A stretch of DNA of 64,000 nt from Bicyclus anynana (GCF_947172395.1 NC_069104.1:5669355-5733354); one strand, 5' to 3'; shown: positions 10,541-22,159, counted from the first letter of the stretch. Notes: generated by a model from the sequence alone, not told the origin. Translations and numbers: made by a program.

Positions 10541-10757
10541 TAGGTCAGTGGCACACGCCGCGCCGGAGGGTGCACCATGCATCCTACACTGCAGTAGCCG
10601 GCTATAAATAGCTAAGCCCGACGCTCGGCTAAGTGCATAACTAAGGTGCCTCCGATGCCTCACTACTTGCGATAATATGCGCTCCATTTTGCATCCACAC
10701 CAGTTCTAAAGGGGTATGTATTCTAGATATCTCACAACATTTTATGGTCATGGAATA
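10541..10757 (+). promoter_or_regulatory. TATA-containing promoter-like module 2
   Basis: TAGGTCAGTGG (10541-10551) precedes TATAAATA (10603-10610) by 62 bp, with a GC-rich spacer ending in AGGGTG-type sequence as in module 1. Immediately downstream, 10618-10757 (CTCGGCTAAGTGCATAACTA onward) is repeated as 11368-11502 without the TATA box. It could be the promoter end of a transcribed repeat or an unknown non-coding RNA. Low confidence. Confidence 0.3.
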
Positions 10758-10787
10758 GAATTTGTTATTTCAAATATTCATAGTGTA

Positions 10788-11070
10788 CCATGACGGGTAT
10801 CAAGCAACGACAGTGATTGTACTATTATTTTGTGGTAAAGGAAACACCTCGAAAGGATCCTTATAGAATGCTTAACACTCACCTTTCCTGCCCGACACGT
10901 TCGCTATGCCCACACTAAACAATTTATGACTAAACAATAATTACAACACAAAACATTATTGCACAAAATCTCTAACGCAACTGGCAGCGTGACGGCGTCT
11001 ACGCTGCCTAACAAACAACTGAGCTCAAGTTATCAAATATCATCTTATGCATACCAACACTGATACCTCC
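10788..11070 (+). repeat. Dispersed repeat shared with 49807-50125
   Basis: The ordered words GACGGGTA, TATTATTTTGTGG, GAAACACCTCGA, ACACTCACCTT, CAATAATTACAACACAAAA and CTGGCAGCGTGACGG..ACGCTGCCT are present here and at 49807-50125 on the same strand, with indels. GGCAGCGT..ACGCTGCC forms an 8-bp stem. It is an old unclassified element. Confidence 0.65.
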
Positions 11071-11124
11071 CCTCAACTGATTTGTAACAATAGTTAACAT
11101 TTGGAACGTCAAATTGGTGTGTTT

Positions 11125-11263
11125 TGCTAGCCACTCACCATCCAATAAGTTTACGTGCCGGCAACGCTAATGGCAGGATATCCGACAAAACTGATTGTGT
11201 GGATTATGTGTTGGTCGCGGTCTGCATGATGTCTGCAACTTATTGGATGGTGAGTGGCTAGCA
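11125..11263. repeat. Perfect 27-bp inverted repeat
   Basis: Arm one (11125-11151) and arm two (11237-11263) are exact reverse complements, TGCTAGCCACTCACC... with ...GGTGAGTGGCTAGCA, separated by 85 bp. The pair lies between the two direct copies at 10618 and 11368. It may be a fold-back element tip or a small hairpin transcript. Confidence 0.85.
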
Positions 11264-11367
11264 TTTGTGTGCATGACACTAGCAGCAATATTTGCTCGTT
11301 TATCAAATCTCCTCACTATTACAAAAATGGTAACTTTGTTTCTTGAAGAAATAGCCAAGACCGAGGC

Positions 11368-11502
11368 TCGGCTAAGTGCATAACTAAGGTGCTTTCGATG
11401 CCTCACTACTAGCGATAATATGCGCTCCATTTTGCAACCATTCCAGTCCTAAAGGAGAATTGTATTCTCGATATCTTAGAACATTTTATGAACATGGAAA
11501 AT
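11368..11502 (+). repeat. Direct copy of 10618-10757
   Basis: It begins CTCGGCTAAGTGCATAACTA like the copy 750 bp upstream. It keeps GATGCCTCACTACT, GATAATATGCGCTCCATTTT and ACATTTTATG, with scattered substitutions. Confidence 0.85.
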
Positions 11503-12699
11503 CAAATAAATTTAGAGTATGTAGGCATAGTTTTTTGGAACGCCTAGTTTGTCTATTTGCAATAACTTTACCACCAGCTCGGAAGGCCGAGAAGAACCGT
11601 TACGGCCCTCGCAACAGTTTTTGCTCATTTTTCAAATTCCTCACAACCAAATGGTAACTTTGTTTTTATGAGAAAACAAACCGTGACAACTAGTGTTATG
11701 AATTTAGGCTGCAACTTCTAATCTAAACTTATGACATCATTCTAAATAAAATATAGCGGCCTCCTAAAGATAGCAGCCTAGTTTTTTATGCATCTCCTCG
11801 ATGTTTTTTATGCATCCTGTGATATCAGTATTAAATGAAAGAATCAGCAGAGGATTTGAAATTTGAATATAAGTGTATGACTCGAACCCGGGTCTTTCAG
11901 CCTATGTATAGCCATCTACGACTAGACTAGAAAGTCACAATCTTAATAGATTAAGCTTACTATAAAGTTATCGTATGATGCTTTTGCGTCGAGCGTAACT
12001 TAGCCAACTAACACTTAAGCGTAAGCTTCATTTTACCATTTATAAGTAAATACCTAAGTTTATGAAAGGTTTATAGGTTGCAGTAGCGTTTAATAGTTTA
12101 ACTTAATCGTTTTATACTGTTTGCATGACATGCATACGCTGCTGGTTAAATAATGGTTCCTTTATAGTTTCATCTTGGTAGTGCTGTGTCGTAAATGTTA
12201 TATTTAGTAAATGGATCATAAAATATTAAAACTGAAAAAGACTTAACTCCCGTGACTTTCATCGGAATATTCACCAAACAATGTTATGTTTAAGAATGCT
12301 GGATGGTTTGTAAACTTATCGAACAATTTTTATTCTAATCATGGAAAGTGGACTCGACTGCGGTCTCATCTGATGATAAGTGACGATGCAGTCTAAGATA
12401 GTATAGCACTTACTTTAACTTTTTTTTTCGTTTAACCCACCACTACTGTTTAGGAATAGTCATCGTACTGTAACGCTAAATCACATAGCTTTCATAGCAT
12501 TTGCATAGCTGATTTACATTACATTACATTTAAACTCAATAATTTCTTTTGTAGAGTTACTACAAACAAACAAACTTGACGTTTCATAAAGCTATTCAAA
12601 ATTACTGCGTTTAAATTTTATATTTTCTGAATTGATTTAGGTTAAAGACCTTAAAGAAAGGCATAATCTACTGAGCAAAGCCGATTTAGGCGAAAATCT
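11503..12699. other. Osa intron, few fragments
   Basis: No gene was seen. A tRNA-like word GGTTCGAGTCA lies on the minus strand near 11886. A decayed S2 SINE piece covers about 12360-12497 (TCATCTGATGATAAGTGA, GCAGTCTAAGAT). An S4-like tail word (TTGACGTTTCATAAAGC) lies at 12577-12593. Confidence 0.45.
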
Positions 12700-12995
12700 T
12701 CATCATTATCTACCCATACTTAGTTTACTTCTAAGCTCGAATCTCCTCTCAGAATGAGAGGGGTTGGGCCAATAGTCCACCACGCTGGCCCAATGCGAAT
12801 TGGCAGACTTTGACAGACAACAAAATTCTCTGGTGTGCAAGTTCCTTCACGATGTTTTTTCACCGTTTGAGACACGTGATATTTAACTTCTTAAAATGCA
12901 CACGACTAAAAAGTTGGAGGTGCAAAAGCCGGATCGGATTCACACCCTCCGGAATCGTAGGCAGAGGTCATATCCACTGGGCTATCACGGCTCTT
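12700..12995 (-). mobile_element. tRNA-derived SINE, family S1
   Basis: A nearly full copy. The minus-strand head is GAGCCGTGATAGCCCAGTGG; the TTAAATATCACGTG box, AGTCTGCCAATTCGCATTGG and TGGACTATTGGCCCAACCCC follow. Confidence 0.85.
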
Positions 12996-13492
12996 AACTC
13001 TCACTCGTACCTATCAAAAATCAAAAAGTCCCAAAGGTATCGTACAACCTCACAGTCGTCGCACAAAACGCCGACGCGACAACACAGCACGGGGAGGTTG
13101 AGCGAACATCGGCAATGTCACCGGAGGACGCGGCGAGATTAATCGCGCAAAAGCGTTCCAAGATCACTCCACCGGGTTCATCGACCGGCGTGTGAAAATG
13201 TTGCCTCGTAAATAAATAATTCACAAGGCTAGTGTTCTCCGAGCACGTGGCGGGCGGGCACGTGTTGTGTAAGGTGGGTACACATACACAACTACACACG
13301 TAAACATTTACATTACATAACCAGCCCGTCATCGGCGGTCGGCGTATCGAGAGCGAAATGCTGCTTATTGCGAGTTGCCCAGTGCCCTCTCCGGGCGCAC
13401 TCCGCGAGCCCTAAACTGCGGCGCGCCCGATTGCGCGCTGCGATTAGGGAGCACCGGACACACTGACGACTTTTTGTTGTCCGTACAGGTAT
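12996..13492. other. CpG-rich block, unassigned
   Basis: Sequence at 13040-13470 is richer in CpG than its surroundings and holds overlapping non-homologous frames on both strands. I see no convincing splice site plus coding combination. It may be an enhancer or a minor promoter of the host gene. Confidence 0.3.
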
Positions 13493-13625
13493 TTTTTTTT
13501 TTGAAGAATATTTACAATACTTATCTTTTATAAGACGAATATTCCCATTCCCCTCTAACTAGTCGCGAAATACTGTATAAGTAGTGGGTACGACAATAGA
13601 TCGGGGCGGGGATCGAACAACCACA
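13493..13625 (-). mobile_element. SINE family S3, head truncated
   Basis: It retains the A-rich tail, the GAATATTC body, CTAACTAGTCGCGAAATACT and the start of the B box (GGGGATCGAAC on the plus strand). The tRNA 5' half is missing. Confidence 0.75.
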
Positions 13626-14870
13626 ATAATTGAAAATACTAACACCATAAAAAAAATCTGCATTCCGGTCTTTATCTAACCTATGCTTCAAGTAGAACAC
13701 CATAATGTAATATGTGTTTCTAAAATTTCTTGCGAAGCCTTTCTCTGTTACAGTTACGAGTATAGGCCACGGTTTTATTCTTAACATAAGGTAGGTCATT
13801 TGCTCTTTCTATCAACTGTTACTCTATAAAAAATAAACGGCTTAATTCATGTAAATTTGTAGGAACTGGCCAACTCATTTCGAATCCGAACTATACTTAG
13901 TACTTTCCTTTTGTAGAGGTTGTATTGTAAAAAGGAGAGCACTACTATAGTCTTCAACATGTTTTAAAATTTTGTTTAAAAATTTTGTTGTGTTTAACAT
14001 ATTATGAACACGCTGATCTTCATGATATTTAACATACACAAAGATCGACAACAATTTGTCGCGCGACATGTCTCTAGCTTATATTCGCTTAAGAGAATTT
14101 GCTACAACAGTACAAAGTAGCTGGTAGGTAGTAAATAAGCCCCGTTTGCACGGTTTAGCACGACTGTACCAGCAAACACACATTAAACGCTGATTGTTTT
14201 CACTCTCGTTTCGACAGTAAAAGGCGAACTGGATTAGATTTGACACACTCCGTTTAAAGCTAAGAGATGTCTGATAGATTTAACAAAATAAACTCAATAT
14301 TACGAGTATATTATTGTAACGAATTACGTAGTACATCTGTAATGAAAACAAAAGATTACCAAACACCGATACGTAATTCAACAAATCAGCTGTTGGCAAT
14401 GTGCTATTAATATATATTTAAAGACATTTTCAAGGTCCATCACTCAAGTTTAAAACAGTGTAACGAATGTGTTTCCACACACACCGTCTTATCCGACACG
14501 ATAATATTTATTATTAATATACAAAAAATAAATGCCCCAAATCTTTACCGATAATGTTGCATACGTCATACTCGTAGATGTGAATCATAGGTTTAAAACA
14601 CGTGGTGGTTGAGATCCATACCGAAACATGAGAAGTTTATAAACTAGCTGCTTTATGCTATTGCTTTGTGAACTATCACCCAAGAAAAGAAATCACACTC
14701 GCGACACGCGATATGTTTCCGTAGTCAAAATTTATTTAGTATTATATTTCAACAGGTTCAGCTTGGTATAAGTAGGTACCTACCTTGCTTATTTTGAAAA
14801 ATTACAGCTATTATAAGCCCATTGATAGAATAAGAACCAGATATATGTGGATTTAGACAAGTTATAAGTA
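13626..14870. other. Osa intron, nothing recognised
   Basis: AT-rich sequence. No repeat or exon that I can support. Confidence 0.45.
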
Positions 14871-14990
14871 TATCAGCCCATGCTACTACCATAGTTAAGT
14901 AATCTACTACCTCCCTAGCCCACTTTGGTCCAAATTCTATAGTTGCCTATACTAACTTACTACCTATGGTAGCATGCATTAGCTGATAAA
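14871..14990. repeat. Small fold-back element, about 120 bp
   Basis: TATCAGCCCATGCTACTACC on the left pairs with the reverse complement of CTATGGTAGCATGCATTAGC on the right, with one small indel. The partial symmetry continues inward. It is probably the ends of a short MITE. Confidence 0.55.
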
Positions 14991-15038
14991 CTGACAATTT
15001 TTATTAATTAACGAACATCTGGCTATTACAGGCTTTCA

Positions 15039-15243
15039 TCACACTAATATTATAAAGGCGAAAGTTTGTGTGTAAGTATGAAAGTGTGTATGTTTGTTCC
15101 TCCTTTGCGATTTAGCTGAAATTTGGAATGGAAACAGATTTTACTCTGGATTAACACATGGGCTTTTTCCATACCAGAAAAATACATTGTTCGCGGAATT
15201 TGTGAAAAACTGAATTCCACGCGTACTTAGGGGCGTCCGCTAG
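15039..15243 (+). mobile_element. Lep1-like Helitron, complete short copy
   Basis: The 5' end is TCACACTAATATTATAAAGG after host A and the 3' end is GGGGCGTCCGCTAG before host T. Between them lie GAAAGTTTGTGTGTAAG, GCTGAAATTTGGAATGGAAA and ATTCCACGCG. Insertion between A and T is the Helitron signature. There is no rep/helicase frame, so the copy is non-autonomous. Confidence 0.85.
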
Positions 15244-15796
15244 TTTATTATCAACTTAAATTGTAAAAAAACAAATATTTAAAAATATGTTCATACGTTA
15301 TTAGTTCACGTACGTTCACGAGATGGATGGTGATAATATATCATCTATGAAAACGCAGTACTATTTCGCGTTACCTACTGCAAACTCAATCGTCGGAAAG
15401 TTTGTCAACGAATAAAAAAAAGCACAAACTGTTTACACCATTGAGCAAAGTACCACTAACTTTTGCGAATCGATTAAAAATAGACGTCAGAGTGTAAAAG
15501 ACGAGTGGAGTGAAGTGGAGTGGAGTGGAGCAGGCAGTTTATTGAATCTGTTTATAGGGCACCTGTTACTCGGAGTCGGTGTGGGGGAAAACAGCTGATC
15601 GAGCTCGGCCGAATTATTATTATTACTGGCGGATGTCGGCCCTTGCTTATTCATTTGCGGCGAGACCGACGGGGCGCTAAAATGTCCAACCTTAATAAAT
15701 ACGTCACACAGTGCGAGAGCTGGCGTCCGAAATGATCTAGTCAGTTACTCGCAATACTGAAATTTGAAAAGAGTTTGTCAGAATCTGGTTTATGAT
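15244..15796. other. Osa intron, nothing recognised
   Basis: No gene. A GAGTG-rich simple stretch lies at 15504-15530. Confidence 0.4.
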
Positions 15797-15897
15797 TTTT
15801 TTAATTCTTTTTATTCTTTACAAGTTAGCCCTTGATCACAATCTCACCTGATGGTAAGTGATGATGCAGTCTAAGATGGGAGCGGGCTAACTTGTAT
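15797..15897 (-). mobile_element. SINE family S2, 3' half only
   Basis: It contains TTCTTTACAAGTTAGCCCTT, CACCTGATGGTAAGTGATGA and GGAGCGGGCTAACTT, as in the other S2 copies. The tRNA-like head is absent. Confidence 0.8.
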
Positions 15898-16057
15898 TGT
15901 TGGTATCCGAGTTACTACTACAATTTGGTACATAACAACTTTCCTGTCGTTTTCGCGACGCGCGTTATCAACTGACTCGTCGGGATCGTCGCCGTCGGGG
16001 CCGTCGGGCCACAATATAAATAAAAGCCAATTTATGTGGTCTACTAAAAAATACACT

Positions 16058-16169
16058 AGGTGGATCGAGGACATCAAACGGGTTGCAAGGAGCCGCTGGA
16101 TGTTGGCGGCTCGAGAGATTTGTGCTTGGTGAACATCCATCGGCTGATAATGATGATGATGATGATGAC
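16058..16169 (+). pseudogene. LINE reverse-transcriptase ORF, 3' end fragment
   Basis: The frame from 16058 reads RWIEDIKRVARSRWMLAARE and then ICAW before a stop. It is followed by a GAT microsatellite tail. RW.DDI..VAG.RWM..AQDR near the C terminus and a (GAT)n-type tail are typical of insect endonuclease/reverse-transcriptase LINEs. Only the last 25 or so codons survive, a 5'-truncated insertion. Confidence 0.7.
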
Positions 16170-16332
16170 TAAATATTACACTCCCGGATACAGGACTCCC
16201 TCCTTAGAGGATTTAGATCCAATTTCGTCTTTACCGGTTGAATGGAAACTAGCCGCGGCGAATGTCTATCACCAGACAACGTGGGACAGTGGAACCATTC
16301 TACCAAGACTTGCAACACGGCCGGTGCAACGA

Positions 16333-16545
16333 CAGATTGGTGCAGTGGTTGGGTAGTGAGTTAGTGAACCTGTCTACTGCAATCCGAGGCTCAATTCCGA
16401 GTCCCACTACTCAAAAATGTGCGGATGGCGATTGTGTTTTGGTCAAAAATATAAATATTAAGTATTTATACTTCTTTACCTTTTTGCACAATTTATTTAG
16501 ATTTTTCATTTACATTTGGACTGTTGTCTGATTAGGATGAAATAT
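16333..16545 (+). mobile_element. tRNA-derived SINE, family S5
   Basis: The head GATTGGTGCAGTGGTTGGGT (A box) is followed by CAATCCGAGGCTCAATTCC (B-box position) and then an AT-rich body. This is the only copy in the window. A Pol III-type head without cloverleaf closure argues against a functional tRNA. Confidence 0.55.
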
Positions 16546-17558
16546 TAGCAACATTGAGGTTTTTGAGCTTAGCTTAAATCTTTCCTTAAAAGTTCCTCAG
16601 CGACAAACAACATCGCATACTAAATATGTATAAAAAAAACACCAATCAGTCCTTCGATTTAACTTAACGAGGCACGTTGTCGTACAAAAAAATCTCCTGA
16701 GTAGAACACAATTTTGTACAATGTAACACACAGTTCAGATTTTACGAGTATTATATGTAGTATAAAGTCTCGGTGGTTGCTGTGATATACAAAAAAAAAG
16801 TACTTATTCTTCATTATAGCAGTTATCAAAGGCACAATAATTTACAGTAAAAGACATGCGTCATTAAGCCTCACTTCAAATACGAGGTTGCGTTCAATGC
16901 TAACACAAAAACACCATCACTACGCTACAGTGTTGTGGTGTGTGCCCACAAAATAAACTTCCAACATCCAACTTAGCATCATTCAAAGGCTGCGTGTTGT
17001 CATTTGACAGTGGAAAAAACTGCCTTCGTGTAATGCAAAGACTAAAAGGAAAAGATGGACGAAATCTCATGCCACACATTACAACAAGTTACAGTTATTA
17101 ACTAAAAATTTATAATTTTAGACATCTAAATAGAATTTGCGCATTTACGTGATATTATTTTTGTTATAATCAATGGGATAAGCAGATAGTCCACATAATG
17201 TTAGTGGAAAATAATCACCATTAAGAGAGAGAAATAATCACCATCATAAGGTTTGCAATTGATCCTGCTATGGGCTGCATTGGGCCGTCAACCTGAGGTA
17301 TATCAGCGTTAAGGCTTCATGTGTCAATATTTCACCGGCAACCACCTAAACCTACCACTACCCTGGACGACTAACTATACTATTAATGAAAGTATTATTA
17401 TTACTATAAAGTCACGGTGATTTAATACTGAAGCTGAATACACAACTCAAGTTCCTTCTACGTTATTCCTCTAGTCCGGGGCCGAATGATGAGTGGAAGC
17501 AAATAAATGCGAAGAACGGCGAGCGCACGTAATGACCGGCCGGGCCGTGGGTTTTTCT
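16546..17558. other. Osa intron, nothing recognised
   Basis: AT-rich sequence becoming more GC-rich from 17470. No exon seen. Confidence 0.4.
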
Positions 17559-17621
17559 ACACCGTCAACACAGCGAGGCGAACGTAATCACACGTTTGCC
17601 TCGCCTGCCCGCGGACGGTGT
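17559..17621. repeat. Two-part GC-rich hairpin
   Basis: The outer stem is ACACCGTC (17559-17566) with GACGGTGT (17614-17621). The inner stem is GCGAGGCGAAC (17573-17583) with GTTTGCCTCGC (17594-17604), where the one mismatch is a G-U pair in plus-strand RNA. The loop is 10 nt and the internal loop is 6 by 9 nt. It could be a structured RNA or a protein-binding palindrome. Confidence 0.6.
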
Positions 17622-17924
17622 TATTTTACAAAATACATGCAATATTTATGACCTATATACGTATATTGATAGATATACATTTATAGGTATTTTAGTATCT
17701 CTCTCTCTGCGATCGTTCCTTTCTGAAGATCATGCTAAGATCTCTACGTCGAACGTCCATATTTTGCACCGGCTTTTATCAATGACCATATTTTAGAATA
17801 CATGTTCTATTTTATGATAATGATCTTGCTTTGGCTGTACTAGTTAGAGCGATGTCCCATTAGTGCGTGGCATTCCGTTGCAACTTCACAGCGGTTTTCC
17901 ATACATTTTAAATGACAAACCACA
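17622..17924. other. Osa intron, nothing recognised
   Basis: No gene or repeat recognised. Confidence 0.4.
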
Positions 17925-18108
17925 TTTTTTTAAAAGAATAATTTGTCATATCCTTTAAATATGATCAATTTTCTCTCAATTCTCCTCCAACTAGTCGGGA
18001 AAGACGGTATTAGGAGTGAGTACGATAATAGTACAGCAGGCAGGGATCGAACCACCACCCCTCGGTGATGAGTCCGACCCCTTTACCGTTGAGCTATTAA
18101 AGCGATGC
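17925..18108 (-). mobile_element. SINE family S3
   Basis: The minus-strand head has CAACGGTAAAGGGGTCGGAC, CATCACCGAGGGGTGGTGG and GTTCGATCCC. The body has CCCGACTAGTTGGAGG and an A-rich tail. Confidence 0.8.
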
Positions 18109-18699
18109 GTCGTCGCAGGCGACGTTTCAGCAGACTACGGACAGTGCTCATTTGTGTTGTATGCATTTTTGAGATTGACTGGCGCGTGCGTCATCTTACG
18201 CTGCAACTTCGTGTTTGTACGCAGATGTGGCATACAATGCGTTGATCCGTTGCGATGACGTAACAAAATACACTAATGAGGCATCGCAGTAAGATGGCCT
18301 GATAGGACAAGCGCGTTTGTATGTTTAAAGTAAGTTAACACAGCAAAAAATGACGTACCCACTTGGAGCACAGGTTTTACGCTTATTCGGAGGGTAGAAC
18401 CCCATCTCATGGAAACAACAAACCGGGCGGGAATACAACCCCAGGCCTTTCGGATTTGAACCATACCCCTAACTGTGGGGCAAATGCGAATTAAAAACAT
18501 TAACGGATTTGTAAAAAATATCGCCTTCCATCGAATTTATCACTTTTACCAAAACCAAAAACATGCATTTATATAAAGTTAGAAACTTTAGACGACTTTA
18601 TGATTATGGGTGCAAACTTTTGAAAGATTCTTCTATAAATAAAACTTGTTGTAGAACTTTACTATTACTTGATGACTATGAGCCATTAATAATATTATT
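18109..18699. other. Osa intron with tRNA-like word
   Basis: On the minus strand near 18470, GGGGTATGGTTCAAATCCG resembles a B box in a possible old SINE spanning about 18345-18500. Otherwise nothing was recognised. Confidence 0.35.
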
Positions 18700-19031
18700 A
18701 TTACAAATGCAAAAATAAATCTGTCTATCTGTTAACTTTTCAAGGCTAAACTATTGGACCGATAGTGCAGAACATGGGCTAAATATAATAAAAGGAGGTG
18801 AAACAGAAGTTGAATGTTAATAGGAAAGTCCATCATTTTTCAAGTTAATGTTTGTACCTATACGAAAATTGGTGCATAAATCATGAGATAAATATAAAAT
18901 ATGATGGGATTAATTATTATAATAATAAGAATTGGTACATTGACAATTTACAAAGTTACAATGTAAAATATAATGTAGTTAAAAAGGGTGTGCTTTTGTA
19001 GCAGACGAAGTCGCCGGCGTCTACCAGTATA
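18700..19031 (+). mobile_element. Degenerate Helitron-like copy
   Basis: It opens TTATTACAAATGCAAAAAT..CTGTCTATCTGTTA..GGACCGATAG and closes GCAGACGAAGTCGCCGGCGT followed by CTACCAGTA, a damaged Helitron 3' end. The family differs from Lep1 in its 5' half. Confidence 0.5.
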
Positions 19032-19889
19032 ATAATAAACACTTTCTTGTATTAATTGAATTCCACGATATTCGGCGATGTTAATAATCGAACTGAATCG
19101 AACACAAAGATTTGACCGATCGGAAAAGTATTGGAAAAACTGAAATATTGTAGCTAGAAACACTTACACGTCACCTATATGTTAGTCTCAACTATACGAC
19201 ACGTAGGGAAACGCAAACTAATAAAAACACAACACAATCAACGTCACAAAGTCATCAACAACCCTTCATCCAAAAAAAAAGAAAAACGAAAACAGAATAT
19301 TCGCAATGAACCAAAAAAAAAAAAATTAAAACGACATTCCGCCCGAGCACCGACGAGTGAATAAAATATGGTGTAAAAAAAACGAGGGAACAATGCGAGT
19401 GTCCAATTAAACAAAGCTCGCTCACGTCATCGAAAGGTGTTTCCCGAAGAACGTGACGCACACACGCGCTAACAGCTGACTGCTCCGATTTTAACTTGCA
19501 CACACACACGCATACGAATGTTAGAGAGAACATAAATAATGCCCACCTAAATAGCTATACGACTATACACGTAACATCGGTATAATTTGTACAAACTGCC
19601 TCCCGACGGAAGAATGTGCGATACGCCCGCTTTCCACCGCGGCCGGCGCGTTGCGGCGAACGAATAAAAGCGTTCGGTTCGATTTGTTGCAGGCACTTAG
19701 GACATTATACCGCGGCCGCGTCGGGAGCGTGAGATCGTATTAAATAATCACTCTCATAAACACAATAAACACGCACACACCGTGTTACTTCTAGTGATAC
19801 CGCCATTAAGAAAGCTGTCGTCAAATTGGAACTATTTTATGGGGCATAGTTACATGAATAAGCTCAACATTACGAATCCCAGATGAGTC
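19032..19889. other. Osa intron, GC-richer patch at 19600-19740
   Basis: The 19600-19740 patch contains CCGCGGCCGGCGCG and CCGCGGCCGCGTCGGG. No exon could be supported. A-rich runs lie at 19250-19330. Confidence 0.35.
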
Positions 19890-20015
19890 CAAAACTCTTC
19901 TTCTTCCTAGCGTGGACTTTTCTACTTAACCTCGCCCACTTTGCCCGATTTAGACTTCTTAAGTTTTTTGGCTCTCAAGTCCGCGTTTACGATGTCGAGC
20001 CATTGTAATTGCATA
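19890..20015 (-). pseudogene. Possible LINE C-terminal fragment
   Basis: The minus-strand frame reads QWLDIVNADLRAKKLKKSKS and then GKVGEVK before a stop, followed by an EEEE run. This resembles the RW.D.V..DL/M tail of insect LINE reverse-transcriptase ORFs. It is short and diverged, so weakly supported. Confidence 0.35.
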
Positions 20016-21028
20016 TTATATTGCTTGATAAGTCCAAAACTAGTCTGGCATATTCCGACACATTCACGCGAGTTTTAGAGAAATATCTTTACAAGCGAGT
20101 TTACAAGCACAACTTAGAGAAGATCATTTTTGTAGACTCTACTTCCGAAAAGGTTCTGCTGAGCTGGCAAGAAAATTAACAGTTGCTCGAGGACTTCAAC
20201 TCGAAAGCTCAATGTCTAAAACAATATAAACCTAACCTAACGGCTGGACAAACGAGGCAGTTAAGTATCAAACAGTGGCGAAGGATGGAAAAGAAATTCA
20301 TACCGCTTGATGCAAACTCCGGTTTCTTATACATCCTTAGTCCTTACATATACATATATTTATAACAATAACAATAATTAATATGTATGCAGTGGCGTAC
20401 ACTACATACATGCATTAAATCACTGCATACCCTAAGAGATGTCACTGTATGTATGGATTTATAAAAGGGAACCCGATGGGAATCGACCTATATGGACTCT
20501 TCGGCGCTGGTATCTAATAGTGCTTAACACAAAATAAAATATAATCATTCGTTGTTCATTTTGGAATAGCCAAAATTTAAGATAAAACTAAGCCTAAGTT
20601 GGTAACAATATCTCAAACAACATTTTGTATTGTTAATTCCACTGACAAGAAGCCATACAAAAAACTCATTAGTCAGCCATTCACACTAGCATCTGCGCAT
20701 TCGCACAAAGTAAATATCGGTTGTTATAACTAATTTTGTTCATAATTTAAGGCATACATAATACATACTTAATACGATTTTTGGAATAAAAACGATTTTA
20801 TTGTACTTACTTATACATAAATAAAAAATTTTTAGAACAGGGCATATGACAAATACTTACCTACCCATAAAATAACTCAATTTCAAAACGAAATTCGTTT
20901 ATTTCAAGTTAAGCCTAGTCAAAAGGCACTTTTGAAACGCCAAATCTATCAGTTTTTCGTGACTCTACTATCGTTTCTAATGGCAGATAGATATTATGTT
21001 GACCACAGAAGCCTATTATTATTTTATA
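20016..21028. other. Osa intron, one short repeat fragment
   Basis: 20391-20457 carries GCAGTGGCGTACACTACAT..CATGCATTAAAT..CTGCATACCCTAAG, shared with 5326 and 54052. Nothing else was recognised. Confidence 0.4.
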
Positions 21029-21271
21029 TTAAGCCCTCATTCGCACGAGAGTTTTTTTAACGGATGTTAAAAAAGCGTTCGGATATAGTATGAAGCTAAA
21101 TGAAGGTCTATTTCCAACGCCCAAAATTGAAAATGCAACACTGCTCGATAAAAAAGTGTCGTGTTTTATAAACGCTGTCTTGTGAACATATACCTACTTG
21201 GGAATGCATTTGTTGAATTTGAACGCTTTTTCAACGTCCGTTAAAAAACTCTCGTGCGAATGAGGTCTAAG
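21029..21271. mobile_element. MITE, AAGCCC family, copy B
   Basis: The ends TTAAGCCCTCATTCGCACGA and TCGTGCGAATGAGGTCTAAG are inverted repeats continuing through GAGAGTTTTTTTAACGGA. The interior matches the right half of copy A (729-1239) in inverse orientation (TTTCCAACGCCCAAAATT, GGGAATGCATTTGTTGAA). Confidence 0.8.
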
Positions 21272-22159
21272 AAGAATTCCGAATATTATATTTAGTTGAC
21301 TACGGCAAAGCAAAGCGGCAATAAGGGTTGTTATTTTAGTTGTTATGTTATCCTCGTGTGGCATATAAAACTACATTTCTAACAAATTGCAAAAAAGCAA
21401 ATCCTAATTCTGTGTTTTAAGCGAAAGAAAAATAAAACTCATCTATGAAAAACACATATGAAAATACACTTTATGAAAATTAAGTTTCGAAATTCAGCAC
21501 CAAGTTACATATTTTTAAAAATGGGTAAATTCCTTTACATAATTATATTTTTATTCATAAATTATACAAATCAACGTACAGTACGTGAAACAAGTCGTTG
21601 ACCCACACTGTAGAGTAAGAAAATTATTATTTATTATTATGCATGAAATATCACAGTGACGTCTTTGTTTTATTTATAAAATTGTGTAAACACATATGTT
21701 TAAGCTAAATAAAACTATAAATTGAACATATTTGAGTAACTAGGTAGGTGGTTTTAGCTAAAAAAGCTGCACAAATACGCCTATAACGGCTGCCGACGGC
21801 AAACGACGCCGCTCGCTGTAGATATGCCGCAGTTCATGTTCCCAATTACATGATAAACCAAAGTTATAAAAGCTCTATAATGACAACATAAAATACTTTA
21901 AAACCATGATACAGTTAGTAAATCAATTAGATCTTAATTAGTAATAGGTACAGGTATAACTTAACGTCAATCAAGATTGATGAAGTTGAAAATTATCAAA
22001 ACTGAAAACTGCACTGTATATTTTCACAATTCGAGCGACATTCTCGTCAAAGTTTCCGACAGTCACCGGTCATATGATAATAAAAACAAACATCTAGTCA
22101 CACCGCCGCAAAATAGAATCCACGAGTATTGAGCCGACGCACACAGGCGAACGGGCCGC
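21272..22159. other. Osa intron, nothing recognised
   Basis: AT-rich sequence up to the CpG-rich block. No gene seen. Confidence 0.4.
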
